Notes under the pieces: model-generated
What the model was told of the DNA's origin: nothing
What the model saw: the letters and a program-made list of their open reading frames with translations, nothing else
Database searches by the model: none
NCBI GenBank assembly: GCA_001282665.1
Contig: LN874948.1
Span: 24,984 to 88,983, forward strand
Length of the DNA: 64,000 bases
DNA from: Clostridiales bacterium mt11
Lineage (GTDB): Bacteria; Bacillota; Clostridia; Tissierellales; Tepidimicrobiaceae
Direction: 5' to 3'
Made by a program: the position numbers and the translations under genes
Shown here: positions 41,426 through 50,966 of the stretch, piece by piece
Layout: each line of letters opens with the position of its first letter
How positions within the stretch are numbered: position 1 is the first letter of the stretch

Positions 41426-42679
41426 CTAATCTCCCCATATTTTAATCTTAAGTAAATCTTCTATATTTTCTTTAGTGGAATTCTGCTTTTCTTCTATAAA
41501 TAAGTTTATATTGTTTTTACCATTATCCCAGGTGTCAATACTTAAAAAGGGTTTAATATATCTTTCTTCACTTTTAATTAGAGTTCCTTTTGATATTCCC
41601 ATATCGCTTATTTTTGAAATATAGATATTAAAATAATTTTCCTTGTTTTTTAATATAGCTTTACTATAGATGATATATTTTTCATCAGTAGATACTGCAA
41701 AAGATGGCATCCATCTTCCTTTTTCATTTTCTCCACCATCTGCTATCTTTCTAATGGAGTTATCTTCATTGTTAAATAGATAAAGTCCTGATTTTCCTTC
41801 AAATATTCCATTAAATATTATTATATTTTCATCTTTTAAAACTTGATAATCATGTATAATATCCTTCTCATCTAAAAGGGGAATCACAATATCTGAAACT
41901 CTTTTGCTAGGCGCTGCTTCAGGCTTTCTGGATAATCCATGTAATGTTTCTTTACCAGTTATGGAGTTTACCGTATAAAAATACAATCTTTTATCACCAA
42001 TAGCTAAGTTTGAAATTTTATCTGTCTTAAAGTTAGGACTTATACTCAGGTCTGGACTGCTAATTTTAGTCCTACATACATCTACAACTCCTCTAGTCCC
42101 TATATCTACCGATACCATTTCATCACTTTCTTCATCCATATAACTTAGATGTTTACCTTCCTTATCTATAAATTTTATTTTATTAATTGCACTATCATCT
42201 TTTATATATATACTTAAATCCTTAAAACTTTTATCTTCAATATTATAGATAGATAATTTGTCATCATGTATGCACAATATATTTCCATTTCTTTCTGACA
42301 TATCTAGCGCTTTAATATCATGAATAGTTTCTATATCTTCTAAAGCATAATTTTCTGGTGCTAATAGAGTGTTTTGAAGAAGTATTATATTTGATGAATT
42401 CTGTTCTTTGATAACAAGCTTATCCTTATAAAAGCCTAACACCTCTCCATTGGCTTCAGTAATAGAATATTTAGAACGGTAATCTTTAAATAAATCATCT
42501 GGCACATCTATGTATGACATATTAGGAAAATATTTGATATTGTTATCCATATCCCCATCATAGTTAATAGTTTCGTCTAAAACATCTTCCGTAACTACTA
42601 TAGGTTTGTCGGCTTTAGTACAACTGGATAATAGGACAACCACAAACAATAAAATTAAGATTTTAAACCCTTTTTTCAA
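41426..42679 (-). CDS. Lipoprotein with propeller-like repeats, linked to a two-component system
   Basis: A 417-residue exported lipoprotein: signal peptide with the lipobox LSSC (Cys about 20). The mature part contains repeated short beta-rich blocks (ILCIHDDKLSIYNIEDKSF, KRLYFYTVNSITGKE, GLYLFNNEDNSIRKIADGG, YIIYSKAIL) that look like a TolB/WD-type propeller; no specific family is certain. It is the third gene after the response regulator and sensor kinase on the same strand (72-base gap), so it may modulate the sensor or report its signal. The start is a TTG behind GGAGGG. Confidence 0.7.
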   Translation of the reverse strand: MKKGFKILILLFVVVLLSSCTKADKPIVVTEDVLDETINYDGDMDNNIKYFPNMSYIDVPDDLFKDYRSKYSITEANGEVLGFYKDKLVIKEQNSSNIILLQNTLLAPENYALEDIETIHDIKALDMSERNGNILCIHDDKLSIYNIEDKSFKDLSIYIKDDSAINKIKFIDKEGKHLSYMDEESDEMVSVDIGTRGVVDVCRTKISSPDLSISPNFKTDKISNLAIGDKRLYFYTVNSITGKETLHGLSRKPEAAPSKRVSDIVIPLLDEKDIIHDYQVLKDENIIIFNGIFEGKSGLYLFNNEDNSIRKIADGGENEKGRWMPSFAVSTDEKYIIYSKAILKNKENYFNIYISKISDMGISKGTLIKSEERYIKPFLSIDTWDNGKNNINLFIEEKQNSTKENIEDLLKIKIWGD

Positions 42680-42751
42680 TAAAATCCCTCCTAAGCTTTT
42701 ACTTCATTATAATAATTAAATATCTCTAACTTTGCTTAAGTTGTTGCCAAA

Positions 42752-44182
42752 TTATTGCCAAAGGGGAATTTTTATAGTTACAATAGTTTTACCATCTAAA
42801 TTTTTTAAATCTATACTCCCATTATGATTATCTACTATGATTTTAGATATATATAAGCCTAATCCCATGTTCCCTTTTTCATTATGCCTTGGGGAACTCC
42901 CTCTATAAAAAGGTTCAAATATATTCTTCATTACTTCTTCATCTATATTGGGACTATCGTTTGTGATGACTACCACCCCTAAATTTTCTTCTTTCATACC
43001 ATCAATAGATGTTATAGAATTTATTTTCCCATGTTTTATACTATTATCTATAATATTTAAAAACAATTTCTTCAATTCATTTTCCTGTCCACGAACACTT
43101 ATGGCTTCAAAGTTCCTTTTCATAGTAATAGAATATTTACTAGCTTTTATCTCTAAATCATCGCAAATACTATTTAATAAGGGAAATAAGTCCACATTAG
43201 TAAAAGGCTCCAAATCCATATGTTTTTCTTTTTTAGATATATCTATTATCTTAAGTACCATTTCATGAAGTCTTTTGCTTTCCGATTCTATACTCTTTGC
43301 AGCTCTTTTGAGAAAACCTCTATCATTAAAATCTTCTTCTCCAATTATTTGAGCATAACCAGTAATAGTAGTTAAAGGAGTTTTTAATTCGTGAGTAATA
43401 TTATTTAAAAAAAGTGTACGAGCTTCCGTCTGTTCCTTTAATTTATCTTTCATATACAAAAAATCATCTTTTAATTCTTCCATCTCATCTCCAGTATTGA
43501 TATCTACGAGTATATCATAGTTTCCATCTGCAACTTCTTTAAAACCTTTAGACAATGTCTCTATAGGTTTAGTAAATTTATAGATAATATAATATGTAAA
43601 ACAAAACAATAATGTAAACATGACTATAGAAAATATACAAAATCCTTTGATAATCTTTTTATTATAATTATTAATATGGCTATAATCCTTTAAAAATCTT
43701 ATAACTCCTTGGTTACACTCTTCAATGTATAATGGATAAGAAAAACAAACCATATATTTATCATCATCCTCTTTTACTATAAAGGAGGATTTGTTATTTA
43801 AAGCTAACCTTACATCTTTATCTAGTATTTCATTTTCTTCGTCTCTATTGATTATTACAAGTTTTTTATTTTCGCCAAAAACTTCGACTATAGATAAACC
43901 TTCTTCATCATATAAGATTATATCTGAATTAAAAGAAATAGCTAAATCCATTGCTACATTTTCTCCTTCGTTATGAAATAAATCGAAATCATGAGCTTTT
44001 GAATAGTATAATTTTGAAATATGTTCCCTAGAATAGTTCTGTATATTAAGCATTTCATTTTTTATGATATTATTGGAATTTCTATAGACTAAATTTTTAA
44101 TAAAAGAGTTAGATAGAAGAAAAGAGATTATAAATAACATTAGAAAGCCAATAGTCAATTTATGTTTTATAGACATTGTCAT
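42752..44182 (-). CDS. Membrane sensor histidine kinase
   Basis: A 476-residue kinase: first membrane segment about 9-29, an extracytoplasmic sensor loop of about 150 residues, second segment 180-200, HAMP domain about 201-253 (FTKPIETLSKGFKEVADGNYD), HisKA with H264 in FLNNITHELKTPL, then HATPase_c with N (NIIDNSIKHG) and G boxes (GNMGLGLYISKIIVDNHNG). It starts 3 bases after the response regulator stop, so the two are coupled. The sensed signal is unknown; the downstream lipoprotein may be part of the sensing unit. Confidence 0.95.
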   Translation of the reverse strand: MTMSIKHKLTIGFLMLFIISFLLSNSFIKNLVYRNSNNIIKNEMLNIQNYSREHISKLYYSKAHDFDLFHNEGENVAMDLAISFNSDIILYDEEGLSIVEVFGENKKLVIINRDEENEILDKDVRLALNNKSSFIVKEDDDKYMVCFSYPLYIEECNQGVIRFLKDYSHINNYNKKIIKGFCIFSIVMFTLLFCFTYYIIYKFTKPIETLSKGFKEVADGNYDILVDINTGDEMEELKDDFLYMKDKLKEQTEARTLFLNNITHELKTPLTTITGYAQIIGEEDFNDRGFLKRAAKSIESESKRLHEMVLKIIDISKKEKHMDLEPFTNVDLFPLLNSICDDLEIKASKYSITMKRNFEAISVRGQENELKKLFLNIIDNSIKHGKINSITSIDGMKEENLGVVVITNDSPNIDEEVMKNIFEPFYRGSSPRHNEKGNMGLGLYISKIIVDNHNGSIDLKNLDGKTIVTIKIPLWQ

Positions 44183-44185
44183 CTA

Positions 44186-44875
44186 TTATCCCCTCCCCAT
44201 CTTATATCCAATACCAAAAACAGTTTCTATTATGGAACTGCTGGTATAGTCCAATTTTTTTCTAATCCTTTGGACATGAACATCTACAGTTCTTAAATCC
44301 CCTTCATAATTAAAATCCCATACTTTATCCAATAATTCTTCTCTAGTGAATACCCTATCTTTGTTTAAACTAAAGTAGAGGAGTAAATCATATTCTTTAG
44401 GTTTTAGCTTTATCTCTTCTTCATCTTTGTAAACGGTTCTGCTATTGGTATTTATATAAATATTTTCATCTATATAGATGATGTTTTTTAAAGTGCTATC
44501 CGATGATTGTCCTATCCTTCTTAAAATAGTCTTAACCCTTGCAGTCAATTCTCTAATATCAAAGGGTTTTGTAATATAATCATCTGCCCCCAATTCTAAT
44601 CCTAGAACCTTATCTACAATATCATTCCTAGCGGTTAACATTATTATAGGTAATCTATATTTTCGGTTCACATCTTTACATATGTTAAAACCATTGGTAT
44701 CGGGTAGCATAATATCTAATATGATTAAATCTGGGTTGAAAGTTTCAATTAGTAGAACCCCTTTACTACCAGTGTTGGAGTACTTTACTGTATAGCCCTC
44801 TTTCCTTAAAGCATATGATAATATATCACATATGGATTCTTCATCTTCTATTATTAATATCCTGTTATCCTTCAT
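44186..44875 (-). CDS. OmpR/PhoB-family response regulator
   Basis: A 229-residue DNA-binding response regulator. Receiver domain with the acidic pair E10-D11, phospho-acceptor D54 in LIILDIMLPD, and the conserved lysine in YITKPFD (about 103). C-terminal winged helix (about 130-229) with EYDLLLYFSLNKDRVFTREELLDKVW and VDVHVQRIRKKL. The ATG follows GGAGGTGAG. First gene of the operon with the sensor kinase and the lipoprotein; target promoters are unknown. Confidence 0.97.
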   Translation of the reverse strand: MKDNRILIIEDEESICDILSYALRKEGYTVKYSNTGSKGVLLIETFNPDLIILDIMLPDTNGFNICKDVNRKYRLPIIMLTARNDIVDKVLGLELGADDYITKPFDIRELTARVKTILRRIGQSSDSTLKNIIYIDENIYINTNSRTVYKDEEEIKLKPKEYDLLLYFSLNKDRVFTREELLDKVWDFNYEGDLRTVDVHVQRIRKKLDYTSSSIIETVFGIGYKMGRG

Positions 44876-44952
44876 ATAAACTCACCTCCATATAATTATA
44901 TCATTAAGATGTTGCCAATCTATAAACATAATCCATTGAATTTTTACAGCAA

Positions 44953-44985
44953 AAGACCTTCATATGGTTTAAATATGAAGGTCTT
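44953..44985 (-). terminator. Terminator after tldE
   Basis: AAAGACCTTCATAT pairs with ATATGAAGGTCTTT around an AT loop on the minus strand, 24 bases after the tldE stop. The tail TTTTGC is short. Confidence 0.7.
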
Positions 44986-45008
44986 TGTCCATTAATATTG
45001 GCTTAAAT

Positions 45009-46349
45009 TTATTCCCCTGAAACCGCTAATTTCTTAACCTTTATAGATGGAGAGCCTACTCCACTTGAATTAAACCTTAAATCTTCTCCTATTTCTTCAA
45101 TATCCATTAAGGTTTCAAAGAAGTTTCCAGCAATGGTTATTTGATTTACTGGTCTTTTTATCTTCCCATTTTCTATTTCATATCCATAGGCAGAAAGAGA
45201 ATAATCTCCAGATACTGGATTTACCCCTGAGTGCAGACCTTGAACGTCAATAATCATTATTCCATTATCTATAGTTTCCAATATTTCCTCTAGAGTTTTA
45301 TTGCCTTTTTCTACAAATAGATTAGTAGCAGAAGTAGATATAGAAGCTTTATATGAACTCCTGTAACCATTACCAGTGGATTCTACTCCATCTTTTAAAG
45401 CAGTCTTCCAATTATATAGATAAGTCTTCAATACACCTTTATCTATTATCTTTTTACGTTTTGTTGCTGTACCTTCTCCATCAAAGGATATGGAACTAAA
45501 TCCTTCTTTTACAAACGGATCATCCACCAATGTAAAGTTTTTGTTTGCAACTGGTTCATCAATCCTATCCTTAAGTAAGGATAATCCCTTCTGAACGCTT
45601 TCTGCATTGAATATGGATTGAAAAGCCCCTAATATATCAGTAAATACATCATTTCTAAATACCACTGGGTATTCTTTAGATTTTATTGATTCTGCTCCTA
45701 GAAGAGATATAGCTTCATCTACTGCTTCTTTTGCCATCTTTTTATAATCAAAATCTTTAAAATCTCTAGATATTATATAGCTAGACCCTGTTTTAGTATC
45801 TTCTCCTTCTTTTGCTACTACCATGATAAGTAAATAGGCTAAGTTTATACTTTCTTTTAAGTCCAAGCCTTTAGTATTCATTAGATACCTGCTATTTTCT
45901 ATTTCGTCATACATACAATAGCTTACTGCTGTAATTCTTGAATCCAATTTAAAGGCTTCCTTTTCTAATGCTTTTACAAGCTCAATCTTATCTTCCAATG
46001 GAGTCTGTTTAAGAGATTTATTAAAATTATCCAGTTCTTCATATTTATCTGAACCTGAGAATATGAGTTCTTTTTCTAAGGAGTCTATATATTTTCTATT
46101 TTCATAGGCTTCATCTACTAACATATCAATAGATGATTCATCTAGCTTTTCCGTATAGGAATATCCCATTTTATTATTACCTATCCCTCTCAATGAAAGA
46201 CCTTCAGTATCTGAAATATTGTATCTATTTATTTCTCCATTAAATACTGATATTTCAATTTCCTTAGTCTTTTCTATATATGCTTCCATATCCTCAAATT
46301 TATCTTTTCCTCTTTCAAATATCTTATCAGCTAAGTCCCTATATTTCAT
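45009..46349 (-). CDS. TldE/PmbA-type metalloprotease subunit
   Basis: From the chosen start the protein has 446 residues and belongs to the PmbA/TldE half of the TldD-TldE protease. In E. coli this heterodimer processes antibiotic and leader peptides and releases PQQ-like precursors; here no peptide precursor gene is visible. Family blocks: TEGLSLRGIGNNKMGYSYTE, EGTATKRKKIIDKGVLKTYLYNW, and GVNPVSGDYSLSAYGYEIENGKI near the end. It lacks the HExxxH metal motif, as expected for this subunit. The ATG at 46349 starts one base after the tldD stop. Confidence 0.92.
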   Translation of the reverse strand: MKYRDLADKIFERGKDKFEDMEAYIEKTKEIEISVFNGEINRYNISDTEGLSLRGIGNNKMGYSYTEKLDESSIDMLVDEAYENRKYIDSLEKELIFSGSDKYEELDNFNKSLKQTPLEDKIELVKALEKEAFKLDSRITAVSYCMYDEIENSRYLMNTKGLDLKESINLAYLLIMVVAKEGEDTKTGSSYIISRDFKDFDYKKMAKEAVDEAISLLGAESIKSKEYPVVFRNDVFTDILGAFQSIFNAESVQKGLSLLKDRIDEPVANKNFTLVDDPFVKEGFSSISFDGEGTATKRKKIIDKGVLKTYLYNWKTALKDGVESTGNGYRSSYKASISTSATNLFVEKGNKTLEEILETIDNGIMIIDVQGLHSGVNPVSGDYSLSAYGYEIENGKIKRPVNQITIAGNFFETLMDIEEIGEDLRFNSSGVGSPSIKVKKLAVSGE

Positions 46350-46350
46350 C

Positions 46351-47742
46351 CTATTCATCCCCCTTCCTTCCACCAACTGTCATTGCTTTAACTCTTATAG
46401 TTGGCTGACCTACGTTTGTAGGTATAGAACCACTTAGGGAACCACACATTCCTTGACCACAAGTTTGATTGTTCCCTACCATATCTATTTTTTCTAATAC
46501 CTTAGCTCCAGTACCTATAAGGGTTGCACCACGAACAGGTTTGGTTATCTTTCCATTTTCTATTAAATATCCTTCCGCTACAGCAAAGTTGAAATCACCT
46601 GTAGCTGGATTTACACTGCCTCCACCTAGTTTTTTAGCAAATAGTCCCCTTTCCGTATTCCCTATTATCTCCTCAAAAGTTGAGTCTCCATTAGCTATAA
46701 AAGTATTGTTCATTCTAGATGTAGGAGCAAATTTATAGGACTGTCTTCTTCCTGAACCAGTAGATTTCATGCCCATTCGTCTGCCATTCAATTTATCTAT
46801 TAAATAGGATTTAAGTACTCCATTTTCAATAAGTACGTTTCTCTGAGTTGGTGTTCCTTCATCATCTATATTTAATGAACCCCATTCATTCGGTAATGTA
46901 CCATCATCTATGGCGGTTACCAAAGGGGATGCTATTCTTTCTCCTAACTTATTGGAGAAAACAGAAGTTCCTTTAGCTACGGAAGTCGCTTCCAATCCAT
47001 GTCCACAAGCCTCATGGAACAATACTCCTCCAAATTCATTATGGATGACTACTGGCATAATTCCACTTGGACAATGATCTGCTAATACCATGGTTTTAGC
47101 AATTCTTGAAGCTTCCTTTCCTACTTCTTCTACATCGATTGTGTCAAAGAACTCAAAACCCATAGCAGCTCCTGGACCATAAAAACCTACCTGCATTTCT
47201 CCATCTTTTGATGCTACAGATATAACTTTAAATCTAGTTCTAATTCTCTTATCTTCAACTATTAATCCTTCTGAATTGGCTATTAATATATTTTGTTCTT
47301 CATCAAAATAGTCAGCTGTAACCTGAGTTATAAGGGAATCATAGTTTTTAGCACTTTCATACCCTCTCTTTAACAATTCAATCTTCTTTGATTTATCCAC
47401 GCTACTAGGTACTATCTTAATAGGGTTAATATTATGGACAGGAGATTTCATTAAGTTCAATACTATATCCTGTCTATTGGACTTTAAAGCCAAAGATACT
47501 TCTTTTGCTACTTTTATTAAGTTTTCTTCACTGGAATCATTGGTGTAGGCATATACGCTATTAAATTTATCAAATATCCTAATACCTATACCAAAATCTC
47601 TACCAGATATGCTGTTTTCCACATATCCACCTAACATATGGATATTTGTATTAAACCTATCCTCTACAAATATCTCAGCAAAATCTCCTCCATTGTCAAG
47701 AGCTGCATTCAGTACATTTTCTATAACCTTTTTACTAAGCAA
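46351..47742 (-). CDS. tldD: TldD-type metalloprotease subunit
   Basis: A 463-residue catalytic partner of TldE. The zinc motif HExxxH is seen as FHEACGHGLEA, followed by GERIASPLVTAIDDGTLPNEWGSLNIDDEGTPTQ and the C-terminal Cys/Gly-rich CGQGMCGSLSGSIPTNVGQPTIRV. The start is a TTG at 47742 with an AAAGGGGG site. tldD and tldE lie in tandem without a gap, so equal amounts of both subunits are expected. The substrate peptide is unknown. Confidence 0.95.
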   Translation of the reverse strand: MLSKKVIENVLNAALDNGGDFAEIFVEDRFNTNIHMLGGYVENSISGRDFGIGIRIFDKFNSVYAYTNDSSEENLIKVAKEVSLALKSNRQDIVLNLMKSPVHNINPIKIVPSSVDKSKKIELLKRGYESAKNYDSLITQVTADYFDEEQNILIANSEGLIVEDKRIRTRFKVISVASKDGEMQVGFYGPGAAMGFEFFDTIDVEEVGKEASRIAKTMVLADHCPSGIMPVVIHNEFGGVLFHEACGHGLEATSVAKGTSVFSNKLGERIASPLVTAIDDGTLPNEWGSLNIDDEGTPTQRNVLIENGVLKSYLIDKLNGRRMGMKSTGSGRRQSYKFAPTSRMNNTFIANGDSTFEEIIGNTERGLFAKKLGGGSVNPATGDFNFAVAEGYLIENGKITKPVRGATLIGTGAKVLEKIDMVGNNQTCGQGMCGSLSGSIPTNVGQPTIRVKAMTVGGRKGDE

Positions 47743-47809
47743 AGAATTACCCCCTTTAATATGAATATTCTATACAATCTATTATATACTATTTCGAGAC
47801 TCAAAACAC

Positions 47810-48505
47810 TTAATTTTTATCATAATTATAACAACTTAAGGCCAATAATACCTGAGAAGGCAAATAGAACAGCCACATTGAAACAAAAGGAATACTTGAA
47901 GATTCTCCTATTAAATTATACAAAGCTACATTTATATCACATAGTAAAAAGAAGATCATGCCTACGAGTATCATCTGTCTATTGGGTTTAGGAAATAATT
48001 TATACTTATATGCTTTTATAGCACTTTTTATACTAGTCAACAGGCATATGGCATAAAACATGCTTGCTACCCATATAAAATCTACATCATTAAACCTATT
48101 TAAAATAAGATAGAGAATAGACAGTCCTAAAAATATAATCATGAAGTTTCCGATAATAGTCTTTAGGTTTCTAAACTCATATCTAGAAGAATATACTATT
48201 TGAACTATAGAAAACAAAATGATTCCTAATATGTAATGGCTGTCTAAAACTAAAAGAAATAAATCTGCAAATATGGTGATAAACAATCCTATTTGCAGGT
48301 GGTGGATATCCTCATAGCTAAGAGAGCTATTTCTTCCAAGAATTGAAATTATAAAGACCAGTATTATGGATATAAATTTAAGTACATCAGATGATACATA
48401 CCCTTTTATACTAAAAATATCCATATATAAGAAGGATATATAAATAACTATAATAATTGAAACCAATATCTTTGTAATTTTGAATCTACTGCTTTTAAAT
48501 TTCAC
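47810..48505 (-). CDS. YhhN-family membrane protein (lysoplasmalogenase-like)
   Basis: About 231 residues with seven or eight membrane segments. GLFITIFADLFLLVLDSHYILGIILFSIVQIVYSSRY matches the YhhN/TMEM86 core, whose aspartates are thought to be catalytic in lysoplasmalogenase. Plasmalogens occur in anaerobic Clostridia, which fits, but activity here is inferred from the family only. The frame opens with a TTG at 48535, but the GTG at 48505 follows AGGTGAGG and is preferred. It follows the GNAT gene on the same strand and precedes tldD by 67 bases. Confidence 0.75.
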   Translation of the reverse strand: MKFKSSRFKITKILVSIIIVIYISFLYMDIFSIKGYVSSDVLKFISIILVFIISILGRNSSLSYEDIHHLQIGLFITIFADLFLLVLDSHYILGIILFSIVQIVYSSRYEFRNLKTIIGNFMIIFLGLSILYLILNRFNDVDFIWVASMFYAICLLTSIKSAIKAYKYKLFPKPNRQMILVGMIFFLLCDINVALYNLIGESSSIPFVSMWLFYLPSQVLLALSCYNYDKN

Positions 48506-48527
48506 AAATATCCTCACCTTTTGAATA

Positions 48528-49034
48528 CTATCCAATTATCTTCTCAAAAGCTATTCTCTTGTCCTTATTTTCCAGATATATTATGCCGCAATATTCAAAC
48601 CCGTTCTTCTCCAAAAATCTCTGCATGGGAATATTTTGTTCATGGGTATCTATCCTGATGCTAAATATCCTATTATTTAAACAGATATCCTCTATATTGT
48701 TTAAAATTATAGAGGATAATCCTAATCCCTTATAATCAGAGTCAACTGCCAATCTATGAATGGTTAAGTATTCATTATTGCTTATCCATTTCCCATCATA
48801 GATATCCTTATAGGTCTTTTCTTCTCCTAATATAGCAGCTACTGAACCAACTATAATTTTATCCTTTAACAGCACATAACCATTATCGTTTCGGACATCA
48901 TCTCTTATGGTTTCATAGTTAGGGTAGTTGTTTTGCCATTGATCTATTCCTTGACTTTTAAAATATTCTTGAGCTTGCCTTATGATACCCATAATATTAT
49001 CTATATCGGATTCCGTAGCTTTCCGAAATTTCAT
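48528..49034 (-). CDS. GNAT-family N-acetyltransferase
   Basis: A 168-residue GCN5-type acetyltransferase: KFRKATESDIDNIMGIIRQA at the N-terminus, and LTIHRLAVDSDYKGLGLSSIILNNIEDI as motif A. In motif A the usual Q/RxxGxG/A acetyl-CoA loop appears as DYKGLGLS. IRIDTHEQNIPMQRFLEKNGFEYCG forms motif B. The substrate is unknown. The ATG overlaps the preceding 118-residue gene by 4 bases, so they are cotranslated. Confidence 0.9.
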   Translation of the reverse strand: MKFRKATESDIDNIMGIIRQAQEYFKSQGIDQWQNNYPNYETIRDDVRNDNGYVLLKDKIIVGSVAAILGEEKTYKDIYDGKWISNNEYLTIHRLAVDSDYKGLGLSSIILNNIEDICLNNRIFSIRIDTHEQNIPMQRFLEKNGFEYCGIIYLENKDKRIAFEKIIG

Positions 49035-49387
49035 GTGAGTTTCCTCCTTAAATACATTTCTATACTGTATTCTCTACTTTCTAGTCTAATATAATATTCC
49101 TTATACTCCATTACAAAATTCATAGTGGCAGATTGAATGTCTATGCTCCTTAAAAAATGGACTGTGCACTGGTTATCCTCTTCATCTGTAGAAAATCTTA
49201 TAATAATACTTCTAACTTCTCCCAGTTGGATTCTATTATCTATATAATTGGGAATATCCTCTATATACAAGTTTAACGTTCTAGAATCTAAAGGGATAAA
49301 CAAATCTACATCAATTCCATTTTCCATTAAGTTTCTTATTTCAAAATCACTATCTATCCATAGATTTCCTCTCCTATATTCTATCAA
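49031..49387 (-). CDS. Hypothetical protein (118 aa)
   Basis: A small soluble protein without signal or membrane segments, rich in Ile, Asp and Glu, beginning IEYRRGNLWIDSDFEIRNLMENG and with a basic end (YSIEMYLRRKLT). No family is recognised. The only reasonable start is a TTG at 49387 with a weak GGAG about 12 bases upstream. It lies 21 bases after the MATE gene and overlaps the GNAT gene by 4 bases, so it is embedded in an operon and very likely real. Confidence 0.65.
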   Translation of the reverse strand: MIEYRRGNLWIDSDFEIRNLMENGIDVDLFIPLDSRTLNLYIEDIPNYIDNRIQLGEVRSIIIRFSTDEEDNQCTVHFLRSIDIQSATMNFVMEYKEYYIRLESREYSIEMYLRRKLT

Positions 49388-49408
49388 GTTTTATCAATAC
49401 TCCTTTAG

Positions 49409-50764
49409 CTATTCTTCTGTTTTAGGGCTCTTCCTAAGAACTAATACATACCAAATAAACAGTACAACTCCTTTGCATATACTACTTATGCTTATACTCC
49501 ACCATACTCCATCTAAACCCAAAGAAGTAGAAGAAAGTATTAATGCTGCCGGTATACGTAAACCATTAAACAATATTCCTACAAAAGAAGGAGGAACTGT
49601 CCTTCGTAATCCATTAAAAGCTCCTTGAGTAGCAATATCAATTGCCATAAAAAATTGAGATATACCTAAAATCTTTAAATAGGTTATACCTAATTGAAGG
49701 GCTTCTTCATCATTGGGAATAAACAATCTGAATATAGGTTCTGCACCAAATATAAGTAAACAGGTAGCAAATATTCCTATAGCCCCTACAATTAATAGTC
49801 CTTTTTTATAGCCTTCTCTTATCCTATTCCATTTTTCTGCACCATAATTTTGACCTATAAATGCGGATATAGCTGTTGAAAATCCTCCAGCTGTCATCCA
49901 TGAAATTGACTCTATCTGAGAACCAACCTTCTGTACAGCTATTGGTGTAGCCCCCCATTTTGATATTATCTTAGCTATAACCATAGCAATCATAGCAAAT
50001 ATTCCAGTTTGTATAGAAGCTGGTAATCCTAATTTAAATATATCCTTAAGATAATCTTTATCTGGCATCTGGAATATATTTAAATCATCAAATAAATTCG
50101 ATTTACTTTTTCCTATGATAATAAAAATAAGGGTAACGGTAAACTGTGCAATTATAGTAGCTAAAGCAGCACCTTTAATCCCCATCTTTGGAAATGGTCC
50201 AATCCCCATGATCATCAATGGATCCAGTATCATATTCATTATTAATCCAATTACATTTATTTTAAAAGGTGTAGTACTATTGCCAGAACCGTTAAAAATT
50301 CCTGAAAGAATAGGATTTAAAAAATAAAATACCAAACCTATGGAAATTATAAATAAATAGTCTACAGCCATTTTAGTGACTTCACCATCACCTAAATTAA
50401 AAAACCCAATGATTTTATGTCTAAACACTATAAGAAGTAGTGAATATATTATTGCAATAATGATATCAAGCTGTATAGTATGAAATACATACTTTTTAGC
50501 AGAGTCCATATCCTCTTTTCCAAGTGAATTAGCTATTCCTACCTCTGCTCCTATTTTAGGTGTCATAAAAAGAGCTGTCCCAAACCATGTGAAAAATCCT
50601 GCTGTTCCTGCTGCTGCTACTGCATTGGTACTTAGCCTACCTAACCATATCATGTCCATCAAATTGTATGCCATTTGTACAAAGGAAGTAGCCATAATAG
50701 GGATTGCTAACTTGACTAACGTCCCTGTTATGCTGCCTTCTGTAAGTCTTTTATTCTCCATCAT
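49409..50764 (-). CDS. MATE-family efflux transporter
   Basis: A 451-residue protein with about twelve membrane segments. MATE blocks: GSITGTLVKLAIPIMATSFVQMAYNLMDMIWLG at the start, then GAALATIIAQFTVTLIFI and ASIQTGIFAMIAMVIAKI. These pumps exchange drugs or metabolites for Na+ or H+. It is the first gene of the MATE, 118-aa, GNAT, YhhN group on the minus strand. The ATG at 50764 follows GGAGG. The substrate is not predictable. Confidence 0.94.
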   Translation of the reverse strand: MMENKRLTEGSITGTLVKLAIPIMATSFVQMAYNLMDMIWLGRLSTNAVAAAGTAGFFTWFGTALFMTPKIGAEVGIANSLGKEDMDSAKKYVFHTIQLDIIIAIIYSLLLIVFRHKIIGFFNLGDGEVTKMAVDYLFIISIGLVFYFLNPILSGIFNGSGNSTTPFKINVIGLIMNMILDPLMIMGIGPFPKMGIKGAALATIIAQFTVTLIFIIIGKSKSNLFDDLNIFQMPDKDYLKDIFKLGLPASIQTGIFAMIAMVIAKIISKWGATPIAVQKVGSQIESISWMTAGGFSTAISAFIGQNYGAEKWNRIREGYKKGLLIVGAIGIFATCLLIFGAEPIFRLFIPNDEEALQLGITYLKILGISQFFMAIDIATQGAFNGLRRTVPPSFVGILFNGLRIPAALILSSTSLGLDGVWWSISISSICKGVVLFIWYVLVLRKSPKTEE

Positions 50765-50861
50765 ATTTTGCCTCCATATATGCTATTTAATCTATTATTT
50801 ATTTAGTAACTCTAAGCAATCTTATTCTATAATATACTAGAAAATGATTCAAGATGTTTTT

Positions 50862-50939
50862 AACAATAAAAGGATTCTTCGTAGGTTAACTATCTTAAAA
50901 TGACAAGTTGTTTATCATTTTAAGCTTTACGAAGAATCC
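50862..50939 (-). terminator. Large terminator hairpin after the DUF3160 gene
   Basis: On the minus strand, GGATTCTTCGTA pairs with TACGAAGAATCC, with an inner stem CTTAAAATGA/TCATTTTAAG, followed by TTTTATTGTT. It separates the DUF3160 unit from the MATE gene. Confidence 0.75.
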
Positions 50940-50966
50940 ATACATTATATATTCAAATAAATCTCA

